Source: Cantharellus purpuraceus (lineage: Eukaryota; Basidiomycota; Agaricomycetes; Cantharellales; Hydnaceae). From it: a stretch of 64,000 nucleotides of DNA. Positions 32,249 to 42,376 of this stretch are shown piece by piece. Position 1 is the stretch's first letter. Each line of letters begins with the position of its first letter. Made by a program: the position numbers and the translations under genes. A model generated the notes under the pieces. That model worked only from the letters and a program-made list of their open reading frames with translations. It searched no databases and was not told the DNA's origin. The stretch is from the NCBI GenBank assembly GCA_025174535.1, contig JALBUN010000038.1, positions 1 to 64,000 on the forward strand, given 5' to 3'.

Positions 32249-33160
32249 TTGCAGTATTACCATGATCACCCGATCTCAGGCCATTTTGGGCAAAATCGCA
32301 CACAAGGATTAATCCGACGAGACTATGTATGGCCAAAAATGCGAGAATACATTCAACACTACTGTAACTCCTGCACCACATGTATGCGCTCAAAATTGCA
32401 AAGGCACAAACCCTACGGAACGCTTAAGCAACTTCCAGTCCCAGAGCAACCATGGAACTCCATCTCCATGTATTTCATAGAGAAGCTCCCCCCATCGCTC
32501 GGATATGACACCATACTCATGATTGTCGACAGGTTCACCAAACAGTCACTATTCATTCCAATGCATGACACCATCACCTCCACCTCACTAGCTAAATTGT
32601 TCATTCTCCACGTATTCTCTAAACACGGAGTCCCATCGCATGTCACATCCGATTGAGGCTTGGAGTTCATGTCCTCCTTCTTCCGCACATTAGGAAAGGC
32701 TCTCGACATGAAGCTTCATTTCACCTCCAGATACCACCCTGAAGGAGACGGACAAACAGAATGAATGAATCAGTCCCTGGAACAATATCTCCAAATCTAT
32801 TGTAACTATCAACAAGACAACTGGGCTGATCTACTTCCAATCACAGAGTTTGCCTACAACAACACTCCAAACGCGACTACTGGCATCTCTCCCTTTTTTG
32901 CTAATAAAGGCTATCACCTGAACATCTCCGTCCACCCCAAGAAAGAACTTGCCTCAATCAAAGCCTGCCAATTCATAACCAACCTCAATCAACTACACCA
33001 ACATCTCCAAGAAACCATCTCCAATGCCCAGAAACAATATCAAGTCTCCACAGACCGACACCGCATTCTGGCTCTGGACCTGCAAATTGGAGACAAAGTA
33101 TTCGTTAAGGCCACTTCTGGACCACCTGCCCATCAAAGAAACTCTCTGAGAAATACTTAG
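32249..33160 (+). pseudogene. TE2 integrase
   Basis: Zinc-binding region HDHPISGH...CNSCTTC (HHCC) is present. The catalytic core reads SMYFIEKLPPS where chromovirus integrases have SMDFIE, so the first catalytic Asp is Tyr. The second Asp is in HVTSD before a TGA at the CGA codon of DRGLEF, and the Glu is in GDGQTE before another TGA. The remainder (FAYNNTPNATTGISPFFANKGYHLN) is typical. The enzyme would insert element DNA into the genome; this copy is dead. Confidence 0.88.
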
Positions 33161-33299
33161 GTCCTTATGAGGTCATTGCTTGCGCAGGCAGCAGGTCCTT
33201 CACCCTCTGCCTCCCTGGCCACTTCCAAGCAGTTCATCTGGTTTTCCATATCAATGCTTGAACCCGCTACTACGAATGAGATCTCCAGTCGCATGCAAC

Positions 33300-33541
33300 C
33301 CCCACCTCCCCTGATCATCATCAAAGGAGACAATGAATATGAGATATCTGAGATCCTGGACTCGAAGATCAACCGTCAATACAAGTGCAAGCTCCAGTAC
33401 TTAGTCAAATGGACTGGATACGAAGGCACCAATGAAGAGTCCTCATGGATCTCCATGTCCGAACTCGATCATGCATCCGAATCCATCTCCGACTTTCACT
33501 CCGCTTATCCAGACAAACCTGGCCCTCTTATGAATCTTTAA
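33300..33541 (+). pseudogene. TE2 integrase chromodomain
   Basis: NEYEISEILDSKINRQY, then LQYLVKWTGYEGTNEESSW and a C-terminal helix ending at a TAA at 33,541. This is a chromovirus chromodomain, which reads methylated histone tails and steers insertion into heterochromatin. A frameshift near 33,160 separates it from the integrase core. Confidence 0.88.
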
Positions 33542-33691
33542 GTCAATTACTAATGCTAATTCCATTATTTCACATCATCATTTTACAAGTCACAAGGGAA
33601 ATTACAAGCCTGCCCAAAAAACTCCAAAGGAATATCACTCCGCCTCATTTTTTCTCCACTCCAAAATTTATAATCATTTTCATTTTTATTT

Positions 33692-35786
33692 TTATACATC
33701 ACGTTTCCTTTTCCCCTTTCCCTTATCTACCTCAGGCTCCATCTCCAACTCATCATCACTCTCTACATCCGACACCCAATCTTTCTCATCCCCCATGTCT
33801 GAATCCTCGTCCAAGGGGGCCATGAACTTCCATAACCGACGTAACTCGGCCGTCCGCCAACCCTCCAGAACCTCCTTCCGTTTCATCATCTTCACCAAGT
33901 CCACTAGCAACCCCTCTGTCCACCGGAGGTGCTCTGACTGCAGGTTAACCAGCCAGATAAGCTGGCCCACAGTACTATTGGGTGCAGAGACACGCCCCAT
34001 ACCTGCACCAGTCGTTGCCCCTTCCGATCCGACACTGCTACCCCTGGCTGCCACAGCACCTGTCTCCATCTGCCACTTTTTGGTCAGACGACCTTCCGAT
34101 TCTTTCTCTGCCCCTCCTTGTACCACTAGTCAGGGCTTGACGCTCTGACTCTGGGGATTGAACTTTCCATCAATCCTACACCCTCCTTTCTGACCCCAAC
34201 AACAATCACAGGACCGAAGGCAGTAAGTTGGGCTGGTAGGCCACACACACTCTATGCCCACATCATGACACAAGTCGCAAGTTACACCGGGCCCGCCGAA
34301 TGACTCTGCTGGAGCCAGAGCCTTGGGTGGTCCACCCCTTCTCAATGCAGCCTCCAAGTGTTCCCTCTCCTCCTCCTTGTCCTGCTGTTCTGCCACTGCC
34401 TTCTCCATCTTGCACTTGCAAAGCTGGATCGCCAATCTAGTGACATGCAGCTCCTTCTTACGGGTCACCAACACGTGACTCTCTGCCTTGCACCATATGA
34501 CCCTCTGATCCACCTCCCACTTCTCCGTATCAGCACTCAGGTGCACCTTCAATGAAAAGACCATGACATCGAGATTCCTCTTGGTGGTAGCGGCATAGAG
34601 CTCTGCTCTTTTGCAAGCCTCAACCATGGCTACCCAAGCCATCTCCTTGTAACAATTTGAAGTTGGATCCGGCTCTGCATCTGTCCTGATGTCCACACCC
34701 ACCTCGGGCTCCGCATTTGTGTCAAGCTCCATATTGGCATCGGGATCTGCCTCCACCTCAGCCCTCTCTGCCTCCACCGCTTCATCTTCCTCAGCTGCAC
34801 CCAACCCAAATAATGGCCATACCACGGACGTAACGGTGAGTCCACCACAGGGACAGTTATCGGACGAGTTGTCTCCATCCATGTAATGGAGATGATGGCG
34901 ACCTCAGGGGTCCCTGTCTGTATAGGCACACTTGGACTCCCTGGGCTGGTCGCCCCTGCCCTGGCCACCTCCTCCTCTACCTCCATGGCAGCTTCTAGCT
35001 CGTGTGCCTGCTCCTCCACTTCCTTCAGTCTCGCAGCCTCCATCACGGCCGCAAGTTCTTTGACCCTGTGGGCTCTCTTGGCCTTTGCTTCCTCCTCTTT
35101 CCTTCTCTGTTCCATCTCTGCTGCCTCTTTCCGCCTCTGCTCCTCCTCCTCCTTCCATCTCCATTCCACCTCCTCCTCCTCCTTCCATCTCTGTTCTGCC
35201 TCCTCCACCTCCTCCACCTCCTCTGCCTCCTCCTCCTCCTTCTGTCTCCGTTCCGTCTCCGTTCTGCCTCCTCCTCCTCCTTCCATCTCCGTTCCGCCTC
35301 CTCCTCCTCCTTCCATCTCCATTCTGCCTCCTCCTCCTCCTTCCATCTCCGTTCCGCCTCCTCCTCCTCCTTCCGTCTCCGTTCTGCCTCCTCCTCCTCC
35401 TTCCGTCTCCGTTCTGCCTCCTCCTCCTCCTTCCGTCTCCGTTCTGCCTCTTCCTCCTCCTTCCATCTCCATTCCACCTCCTCCTCCTCCTTCCATCTCC
35501 GTTCCACCTCCTCCTCCTCCTTCCATCTCCGTTCCACCTCCTCCTCCTCCTTCCATCTCCGTTCCACCTCCTCCTCCTCCTTCCATCTCCATTCCACCTC
35601 CTCCTCCTCCTTCCGTCTCCGTTCTGCCTCCTCCTCCTCCTTCCATCTCCGTTCTGCTTCCTCCTCCTCTTTCCGTTTCCGCTCCTCTTCCTCTTCCTTC
35701 CGTCGGGCCAAGAGCAACTGCTCAAGCTTAGCCACGCTCATACTTGCCAAAGGGTTTGACATCATTGAGGATAAGACCTCAATCAT
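33692..35786 (-). pseudogene. antisense gene in TE2 (charged helix plus Zn-cluster-like motif)
   Basis: Starts at ATG 35,786 (MIEVLSSMMSNPLASMSVAK) and continues as a long (K/R)(E)4-type single helix encoded by a 30-bp minisatellite. The helix part changes frame into the 338-codon frame (ELAAVMEAARLKEVEEQ). Next comes 34,130-34,882 with CDLCHDVGIEC...CDCCWGQKGGC, which fits the C-x2-C-x6-C pairs of fungal zinc clusters, and after one TGA (KP*LVVQGG) an acidic tail ending near KGKGKRKRDV at 33,692. It runs against the retrotransposon and could be transcribed from the 3' LTR side. Similar antisense genes occur in some basidiomycete gypsy elements, as far as I recall. Function unknown. Confidence 0.65.
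35255..35690. repeat. 30-bp minisatellite, about 14 units
   Basis: Units of the form TTCCATCTCCGTTC-YRCCTCCTCCTCCTCC repeat exactly every 30 bp. The length is a multiple of three, so copy number changes keep the antisense frame; each unit encodes ten residues such as RRWKEEEEAE on the minus strand. Variation is mainly T/C and A/G. It is strand-asymmetric (pure CT-rich on plus). Confidence 0.9.
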
Positions 35787-35887
35787 GCCCCTCCTTTTAT
35801 ATGTCTCCAGACCCCCAGTATAACTCTGACTGCGCCCAATCGTCTCACCTATTCAATCCACGGACATGAGGCCTCAGGGGCTTGGCC

Positions 35888-35903
35888 TTAAATGGAGAGA
35901 TAC
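35888..35903 (+). promoter_or_regulatory. polypurine-like tract before TE2 3' LTR
   Basis: TTAAATGGAGAGATAC lies directly before the 3' LTR start, where plus-strand DNA priming takes place in LTR elements. It is purine-rich but not perfect. Confidence 0.4.
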
Positions 35904-36420
35904 TGTTATGACTATATTCATTAACGTCCAGATCCCCGTCTGATCCACTCAGATCCCCACACATATGAAATCTATACTCCATTTGGAAACCACCACATCT
36001 CCATCTACCTGTCCAATTGTCACCGCCGATTCTGCCCACCCATCTCTGGTTCCAATTGATGCATCACCATCACCATAGGAACCCAGACATCCATCCCCAT
36101 CAGACTTGGACATACTCATGTAAGGCTGTCGGCCTCGGAGACCCATCACCAGAGTAATTATTATTAGATTTCAAAATATGTATTTAAGTTGCCTGACTGG
36201 GGACTTCATTCCCCAGTTCAAATATTGAATCACACCTAGTTCCTAAGTCCGATCCTAACTCTCTAAGTCGTACTCCATCTCCAAAATCTCGGACACTGGT
36301 ATTAGTGAGGGCGCAGCACATAAGCTGAAGCCAAGTCCGTTCTGACCCCCACGACATACTCCGACTCCAACCCAACCTCCAACCCAATCTCCAACCCCCA
36401 ATCGGACCTAGTGCGTAACA
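35904..36420 (+). repeat. TE2 3' LTR
   Basis: 517 bp, TGTTATGACTATATTC to GTGCGTAACA, matching 26,758-27,283. It is joined directly to an inverted LTR fragment on its right. Confidence 0.92.
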
Positions 36421-36842
36421 TTCAGCTTATGTGCTGCACCTTCACTAATACTGGTGTCCAAGACTTCAGAGACAGAGTATGACTTAAAGTTGGAACAGAC
36501 TTAGGACCTAGACATGATTCAATATTCAAACTGGGAAATGAAGTCCCTAGTTGTACAACTTAAATACATATTTGAAATCTAATAATAATTACTCCAGTGA
36601 TGGGTCTCTGAGGCCTATGGCCTTACATGAGTATGTCTGAGTCCAATAGGGATAGATGTCCAGGTTCCTATGGTGGTGCTGATGCATCAATTGGAACTGG
36701 AGATGGATGGGTGGGAACAGCAATGATGATTGGACAGACAGGTGGGATGTGATGGTTTCCATATGGAGTATAGATTTCATTTGCACAGGGATTTGCATAG
36801 GTCAGATGGAGATCTGGGCATTAATGAATATGGTTGTGGCAT
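36421..36842 (-). repeat. inverted, 5'-truncated gypsy LTR fragment
   Basis: Begins TTCAGCTTATGTGCTGCACC, mid-LTR, and ends near AATGAATATGGTTGTGGCA, a mutated version of the LTR start. Orientation is opposite to the adjacent TE2 3' LTR, so the pair forms a large imperfect palindrome. Confidence 0.82.
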
Positions 36843-36921
36843 GCTGTATATACAGGATTGTACATACCTTCAAGGACATGTCAGAGTGGTAGTATTCTCA
36901 TGATTGGCAACAGTTACAATA

Positions 36922-37304
36922 TGTTACACTCTGAGTCCATTGGAGGGTTGGATCTTCAGGGTCAGGGTCAGAGTCAAAGTTGTGGTGGTCAGAATGGACT
37001 TGAAGCTTATGTGCTATGCCTTCACTAATACCTGTATCCAAGATTTCAGAGATGGAGTATGACTTAGATAGTTCAAATCAGACTTGAGACCTAGACATGA
37101 TTCAATATTTGAACTGGAGAATAAAGTCCTCAGTTGTATGGCTTAAATATATATTTGAAATCTAATAATTACTCCAGTGATGGATCTCTGAGTATGTCCA
37201 AGTCTGACAGAGACAGATGTCTGGGTTCCTATGGTGATACTGATGCACCAATTCAGAACTGGAGACAGATGTGCAGAAACAGCAATGATAGTTGGACAGA
37301 CTAA
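36922..37304 (-). repeat. third gypsy LTR, part before copy C
   Basis: Starts TGTTACACTCTGAGTCC and follows the LTR to AGACTAA, where copy C is inserted; the remainder is at 45,053-45,134. Total about 465 bp, older than the TE2 LTRs. Confidence 0.8.
37302..37304. other. target-site duplication TAA (partner 45,053-45,055)
   Basis: Left flank AGACTAA, right flank TAATGGAG. The corresponding LTR site at 19,310-19,320 reads AGACTAAATGG, so a 3-bp TAA duplication is the simplest reading. TWA duplications are typical of PIF/Harbinger. Confidence 0.75.
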
Positions 37305-37870
37305 GACGCTTGTTCGGAATCATGTCAGTATACAATATTCTGATGTATATGAGATATACATCAGAATTTCAATGATACATAAAGCCAGGGAGTTACAATT
37401 TGGATATCTTAAAAGATTTCGGATGTGTGAAATTTTCATAAATATAAACATATATTCTATATTTTAATAAACTTTAAAAGATAAGATATTTGGTTGAGAT
37501 GAACATAATCATTTACATGGATATAATAGGAATGTATATATGAATATAATTGGTATTATATAGGGTATTTAGATATACAAATACCAGGTGGGGATTAAAG
37601 ATAGTTCAAATTATGTTATAAGTATTGTATAAGAAAGAATCAATGATATTTGGATGTTCCTTCAAGAGAGTTGCCACCACTAAATCAGGAAAAAAAGAAT
37701 TATTTTTGAGAATTATGCCAAAATATCAAAATATGTTTTAATCTAGTATATTGTGTAAAATTTGAGAATCATGTTGAAATATGAAAATAAGTTTGAATTG
37801 AAGTGTATTGTATAAAATTTGAGGAAAATAGGTTGTACATACGTATTTGTTGTATTTCTGAATAAGCGTC
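37305..37870 (+). repeat. terminal repeat R, left end of copy C
   Basis: 566 bp from GACGCTTGTTCGG to GAATAAGCGTC. It contains a perfect 13-bp hairpin at 37,338-37,366 (TTCTGATGTATAT, loop GAG). It is followed by internal TTAGGAAAG. AT-rich, no open frame. Confidence 0.9.
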
Positions 37871-38403
37871 TTAGGAAAGTCTTGGAAACAAACACCTTTA
37901 ATGCAGTGAAGCTATTTTTAAAACAAAGTAACTTAGTTAGGGCATAGTGGTAGATAATCTTGTTCTAACATGAGACTGTATGACTATCCCTCGTACTTTA
38001 GGGTGCAATACCATCAGATTTTCCATCCAAAGTGGTGGAAAATAATGATCCTGCTCCATACTAGTATATAACTCTGTTAATTTCTGTTCCAGAAGTGTGC
38101 CATCAGTACATCTGTATAAAGTCAGTGATTGGAACCTTGATATTTATAAAGGAACTTACCTCAGAAACAAATCATGGAGGGATCCTATCCGAGATATATA
38201 CCAATCATTAACTCTTCTATCAAACTCTATCTTGCATTGAAGCATAAAAGAGAGCATCTTCATAATGCTTATAACATAAAAACATAATAATCATTTTATT
38301 AAGAAAGCAAGATGTATATATCTACTGCCTATACAAAATATCAAATGTTCAGAAAAAATGATTATTATGTTTTTTCATTTCTGTTTTATAAGCAGAGAGG
38401 GAT
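37871..38403. other. non-coding leader of copy C
   Basis: 533 bp conserved in copies A and B, without a conserved frame, immediately upstream of the coiled-coil ATG. The likely promoter and 5' untranslated region of that gene. A short inverted motif (AATGATTATTATG / CATAATAATCATT) occurs at 38,285-38,370. Confidence 0.55.
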
Positions 38404-39497
38404 TTGAAAATGCCACAAATCTTTGAAGATATAAAAGCAATCAAAGGCTGGATAAGTGACAATGATGCACTGATAAAAGCTATGGCAAGTCAAATGGAAG
38501 TAAAAGATGAATTAATATCTGATCTTATAAATGTCAAGTCTTGGATGAGTGAAAAGGATAGGCAGATCACTATGCTTGAACAACAGGTTAATTCCCAGAG
38601 TCAGGAAATTCAGGTGCTTAAGAAACAGGTTGAGGAAAAAATACAATTATAACTACTTTGACAGACAGGAAAGAGAATTTAGATGAATGGATGAGTGAAA
38701 TGAATGATATTGTATCAGGATTTGGAACAGATATTCATAAACTTCAGAGACAGGTTAATAGGTGTGTTGCCACAATATCAGACCATGGAACAGATATTCA
38801 TCAACAGGTCAATACACATAATGCAGAGAATCTTATATTGGACTATAGAACAGATATTCATAAACTTCAGAAACAGGTTAATAGATGTATTGCAACAATA
38901 TCAGACATTGTGGAATGGAAATCTGAAGTGCATGAGTGGATTGTAGAAACAGATGATACTGTAGTGGAACTTGGAACAGACATTAATAAACTTCAGAAAC
39001 AGGGTGATAAATATAAAGCAATAATATCTGAGATTGTTGACTGGAAATTTGATATGAATCACTGGGCTGGAAAACAAGAACAGGAGGTAACAAGGTTACA
39101 GGAAAATGGCACCAGAAAGGTGACATTTAAGATAGTGAAAAGAGGTGTAGACTATATACTTATAGACTCAGATCAGTCTTGTAGACTAAATAGAATGGAA
39201 TTATTCATAAATGGTGAGCCTAGAAAACTATCTACAATATATACTAGAAAGAATGAAATGTCATCATATGACGTAGATGGTAATAGGATTAATTTTCAAA
39301 CATGGAAGCAAGGAATGACTCAAGGTTTAAGGCATCAAGAAAAAAGGTCTAATGAACGATCTCAAACTCCTAGTTCAAGGCATCAAGAAAAAAGGTCTAA
39401 GGAACGATCTGATTCAGACTCTGATCAATCTGATTCAGACTCTGATCAATCTCAAATTCCTAGTTCAAGAAAAAGATGTAGAGGGAGAACCCAGTAA
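38404..39497 (+). pseudogene. coiled-coil protein with RS/DS tail, copy C (frameshifted)
   Basis: Same protein as 17,024-18,139. An A-run of six instead of seven at about 38,636 ends the first frame at codon 82 (38,404-38,652); the remainder is open from 38,658 to 39,497. The DS-rich tail has fewer 21-bp units than copy B, so the repeat number is variable. If the A-run slips during transcription or translation, some product could still form. Confidence 0.8.
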
Positions 39498-39514
39498 TGT
39501 AAGCCTCCGAAGAC

Positions 39515-40360
39515 GTAGGATACAAGGTCACCTTGGAGTGAATGGCTGTCCATGAGCAGTCTAATGATGTCCCTATCTGTCGTTTCATTTCTCCATGATT
39601 TCCCCTTTAGTAGCTCAACTTCACACGCTTTGTCAGCTGGCTTGATCAGCATTTCTTGCATCATTTGCTCCTCATATTGTGTCGTTGTGCCCTGGGAATT
39701 TGTATATAAAAGGGCGCTAGTTTTCGCCTTTGGAATCAATCAACAAGTTTTCAGCCAACGCTCTAAAGTCAAAGTCCAAGCTCTAAGTCTACACTCTACA
39801 TCACAATCCATCATCTCTACACTGAGGTAAAACACCTTGGTTCAACAATCAGATTTCCCTCCGCCACCGAGAGGTTGCTTCTCCTGAAACCAGCTTTCGC
39901 GTACCTCCCAACCGGGCTCCGCATTGTCATCCAGTCACAGAGCACGATCAGCCATCGGGACCGACCTTTTGCTCCCATCCTCATCCAACCACAGAGCACT
40001 ATCCCACTTCCCTGTTACGTACCCCTCTCCCTGATTGATCTTTGGAGTGCTGAACAACTGCGTTACACACCGTCTGCTTGCTAGGACCATTGCACGCAGG
40101 CTTATAGGATCTATTCCATAAGCGAACCGACACCGAGTGACATCATCGGGCTGCTCAAGGACAACGATTCAATTATCTGGTACACCATGCCGCTGCAAAG
40201 TCTCACCTACTGTCTGCTCAGTAAGTGCATCATTATCAACCCTCACAGCCAAAAGGCTGTCCTTTGATAATGTGATCAAACTGCTCCTGACAAGGTGACC
40301 TTCCATCCGACGTCATTACCATGATATGATAATATCCAATCGGCTGGTACACCTATTTAG
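39515..40360 (+). repeat. TATA-bearing repeat I in copy C
   Basis: Shared with copy B and, for the core, TE2. TATATAAAAGGGCG at 39,703. The core is flanked by inverted GTCCATGAGCAGTCTAATG-like and CATCATCGGGCTGCTCAAGG sequences (about 39,548 and 40,145), and beyond these by near-palindromic AAGGTSACCTT motifs. No protein is conserved. Class unresolved. Confidence 0.6.
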
Positions 40361-40624
40361 CTATGCAGCAAAGAATTTGGAATGAAAGACTGGCAAGATA
40401 GGAAACAAGGAACTGGTAGAAGAATGATAGATGAAAGGACAGGGAATTCTGTATGGGACTTTGTTGTAGTATTCAGAACGAGTGCATGCATCTGGCTATT
40501 GACAACTTTAGAAAATATATATAATTCAATTTATAAATATTAGATAAAAATATGGACATTCTGCTCTTCAGAACTATGCACATATCTAGTAAATAAATTT
40601 TATATATCCTTCTTTATTGACATC

Positions 40625-40789
40625 ATGGGTAAAGATAAGAAGTGCAATGATTGGAGTTCTCATGATCTTTGGGATTATGGTATAATGGTTGACACACAAT
40701 GGACTAAACAGTTTTTTGAGACAGATTTTAGAGATATTACTTTAGATACTGATGATGAGATCCTCAGTTTTGATTACAAAAAAAGATGA
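40625..40789 (+). CDS. small Trp/Asp-rich protein, copy C
   Basis: 54 codons from MGKDKKCNDWSSHDL to SFDYKKR. Seven A's in the homopolymer cause the early TGA here. Same start in all copies. Unknown function. Confidence 0.45.
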   Translation: MGKDKKCNDWSSHDLWDYGIMVDTQWTKQFFETDFRDITLDTDDEILSFDYKKR

Positions 40790-40872
40790 TGTGAAATGTT
40801 TAAAGGAGTCTTCAAGAAAATTTTTTACATACTTAGATAAGGAAGAATAAGGGAAAAAGTGCTTTAGAGGAA

Positions 40873-41118
40873 ATGACAATACCTTGCATTCAAACATCGA
40901 GAAAAGTCCCCCAGTTTTACCTAGTAACTGTTACAAGAGAGCTTGATCATGCTATCACAGAAGGGTTGTTTTCAGAAGTGATAACAAATGTAAGGTGTTG
41001 TTTCCCTGTAACAGTAACAGGTATGAAACATATTAATAGTAGAAAGAATGTTCTACAGTGTTTTGAAGCATTTAAGAAGTTTGTAGATATACTTGATAGG
41101 AAATTAGATGAGAAATAA
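40873..41118 (+). pseudogene. C-terminal remnant of the 180-aa element gene, copy C
   Basis: 81 codons matching the 3' part of 9,507-10,049 (FYLVTVTRELDHAITEG, NVRCCFPVTVTGM), but with a longer C-terminus (FEAFKKFVDILDRKLDEK) that copy A has lost. The upstream middle of the gene (~290 bp) is deleted at about 40,842. Together A and C suggest the ancestral gene was longer than either. Confidence 0.6.
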
Positions 41119-41156
41119 TGAGTTTTGAAAATTAATATATAATAACCAGAGACACC

Positions 41157-41336
41157 ATGTTGAATATACCCGAGATTGGTGATAAGGTATCATTTATCAA
41201 TGCAAGAACACAAATGACAGTGACAGGTATTGTTACATTAGTAACTGGCACTTTGTCAGATGACACTTTGCTAATAACTGTTACTTATGATGACAATGAG
41301 ATTCAGCTACCACTACGTGCACTACAACAAGTATAA
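41157..41336 (+). CDS. 59-aa protein found only in copy C
   Basis: ATG frame MLNIPEIGDKVSFINARTQM... ending LPLRALQQV, then TAA. The alternating polar/hydrophobic pattern with GDKVSF near the start resembles a small SH3-like or KOW-like beta barrel, but this is only a shape resemblance. The region is deleted in copies A and B, so no second copy is available to test conservation. It lies between two other element genes on the same strand. Confidence 0.45.
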   Translation: MLNIPEIGDKVSFINARTQMTVTGIVTLVTGTLSDDTLLITVTYDDNEIQLPLRALQQV

Positions 41337-41419
41337 GATAAATCAGATAAGTGAATATGCAATATTTTTATTCACTCAAATGAAGGCATGTGTGGTGATA
41401 GTGAAAAATTCAAATTACT

Positions 41420-41611
41420 TGGAAGTGCAATCATATAACTACTACATCTGTAGTTACAGATTGTAAGGATATTAAATGTCCTAAGAGCTCTGAACATTCA
41501 AAAAATACTCATCATGATACTAATGGTACTTATTGTTGTGTGAACAAAAGTTCAAATCTTGAAATTATCCAAGTGAAAATAGATGAAAAATGTTGTGAGT
41601 GTAGAAACTAG
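41420..41611 (+). CDS. small cysteine-rich segment, copy C
   Basis: Same C-rich segment as 9,313-9,507 (DCKDIKCPKSSEH...KCCECRN, stop TAG 41,609). There is an in-frame stop just upstream and no ATG, so it may be a 3' exon; the upstream ATG at 41,385 is in another frame. It is convergent with the 216-aa gene. Confidence 0.3.
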   Translation, partial: WKCNHITTTSVVTDCKDIKCPKSSEHSKNTHHDTNGTYCCVNKSSNLEIIQVKIDEKCCECRN

Positions 41612-41629
41612 GACTTTTAAATCAACTCC

Positions 41630-42280
41630 TTATGAGGATTCTTTGAACATCTGATTTCTTATACTTTGGAATATAATGTCAATAGCATTAGAACACTCTT
41701 CAAACTGAGCTTCTATGCTGTATCCAGAGGAAGGATATACAACAATTGAAACACCCTGATTGTTATTGGTGGTTTCATATAATTTTAACCTACCATCCTT
41801 AGTTATGATCATACCATAGATTGTGATTTTACTTTTCTTGAAAACTCTCTGCTGTTGTTTCAATGCAACAACCATTGACGTAACCAAATTGTTATACACA
41901 TCACAGTTCTTACAAGTTTCCCCAGCAATAGAAATATCACACTTCTTGCCAGTTTCTCTAGCAATAGAAATATTACAACTAGGCAGATTATCCTGTTGCA
42001 TGGTTTGCAGACTTGACATACAATGATTTTGTTGAATCCAGGTTGAATTACTTATTTCATTGCCCTTTTCAATCATCTTATTGTACAGTGCTTCTGGTGT
42101 TTTATCTCTTTCCTGAGAAACCGATCCAGCTGGAAAGAAGTCCTTTGGGGGATTTCTTAATCTGAATTTTATGTAGATGGTGTCAGAGTCTATATACAAA
42201 GGATTTTCATCATCCTCTGGTTCTTTTTTAACAAAGACAGTAGATATTTTACGAACAACTTGCTTAGAGACAGACAACAT
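41630..42280 (-). CDS. 216-aa element protein, copy C (intact)
   Basis: Same protein as 8,644-9,294. Basic N-terminus, VKKEPEDDE sumoylation-like motif, Cys-containing repeat (CNISIARETGKKCD / CDISIAGETCKNCD), and a C-terminal alpha/beta part. Divergent from the transposase with 96 bp between starts, which suggests co-regulation. A role as accessory to the transposase is inferred only from position. Confidence 0.7.
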   Translation of the reverse strand: MLSVSKQVVRKISTVFVKKEPEDDENPLYIDSDTIYIKFRLRNPPKDFFPAGSVSQERDKTPEALYNKMIEKGNEISNSTWIQQNHCMSSLQTMQQDNLPSCNISIARETGKKCDISIAGETCKNCDVYNNLVTSMVVALKQQQRVFKKSKITIYGMIITKDGRLKLYETTNNNQGVSIVVYPSSGYSIEAQFEECSNAIDIIFQSIRNQMFKESS

Positions 42281-42376
42281 AGCTTCATAGAATAAATATT
42301 ATTTAATTTAAAATTCAATTATCAAAAAAATGAACATATTTTTGTTTTACTGTAATATAAGAGTATCTTAGTCAAA
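42281..42376. promoter_or_regulatory. divergent promoter region, copy C
   Basis: 96 bp between the 216-aa gene and the transposase, AT-rich, conserved in three copies at almost every base. Any bidirectional regulatory sites must lie here or inside the 5' coding parts. Confidence 0.55.

Larger units (their letters stand above)
26758..36420 (+). mobile_element. TE2: Ty3/gypsy chromovirus with both LTRs and nested insertion
   Basis: 9.66 kb from TGTTATGACTAT to GTGCGTAACA, with LTRs of 526 and 517 bp. Order: gag, CCHC knuckle, retropepsin-like, RT (interrupted by a 1.4 kb insertion at 29,811), RNase H, integrase and C-terminal chromodomain, then a ~2.3 kb segment with an antisense reading frame and a purine-rich tract before the 3' LTR. 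Frameshifts, at least four CGA-to-TGA type stops and a lost integrase aspartate make it inactive. No 5-bp duplication is seen at its ends (GTAAC versus TTCAG), so an end has been rearranged. Confidence 0.9.

Noticed and set aside
33445..33825. 126-codon plus-strand frame after the integrase
   Set aside because: It overlaps the chromodomain in another frame and has no motif.
34886..35823. Long plus-strand frames rich in Pro/Ser/Leu over the 30-bp repeat
   Set aside because: They are mirror frames of the minisatellite, open in all registers because of its composition; the antisense Glu/Lys/Arg frame with flanking unique sequence is the better candidate.
38704..38946. 80-codon second frame within the coiled-coil gene in all copies
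   Set aside because: Overlapping shadow of the repeat-rich coiled coil (ILYQDLEQIFINF type); it keeps open because the coiled-coil repeats are periodic.
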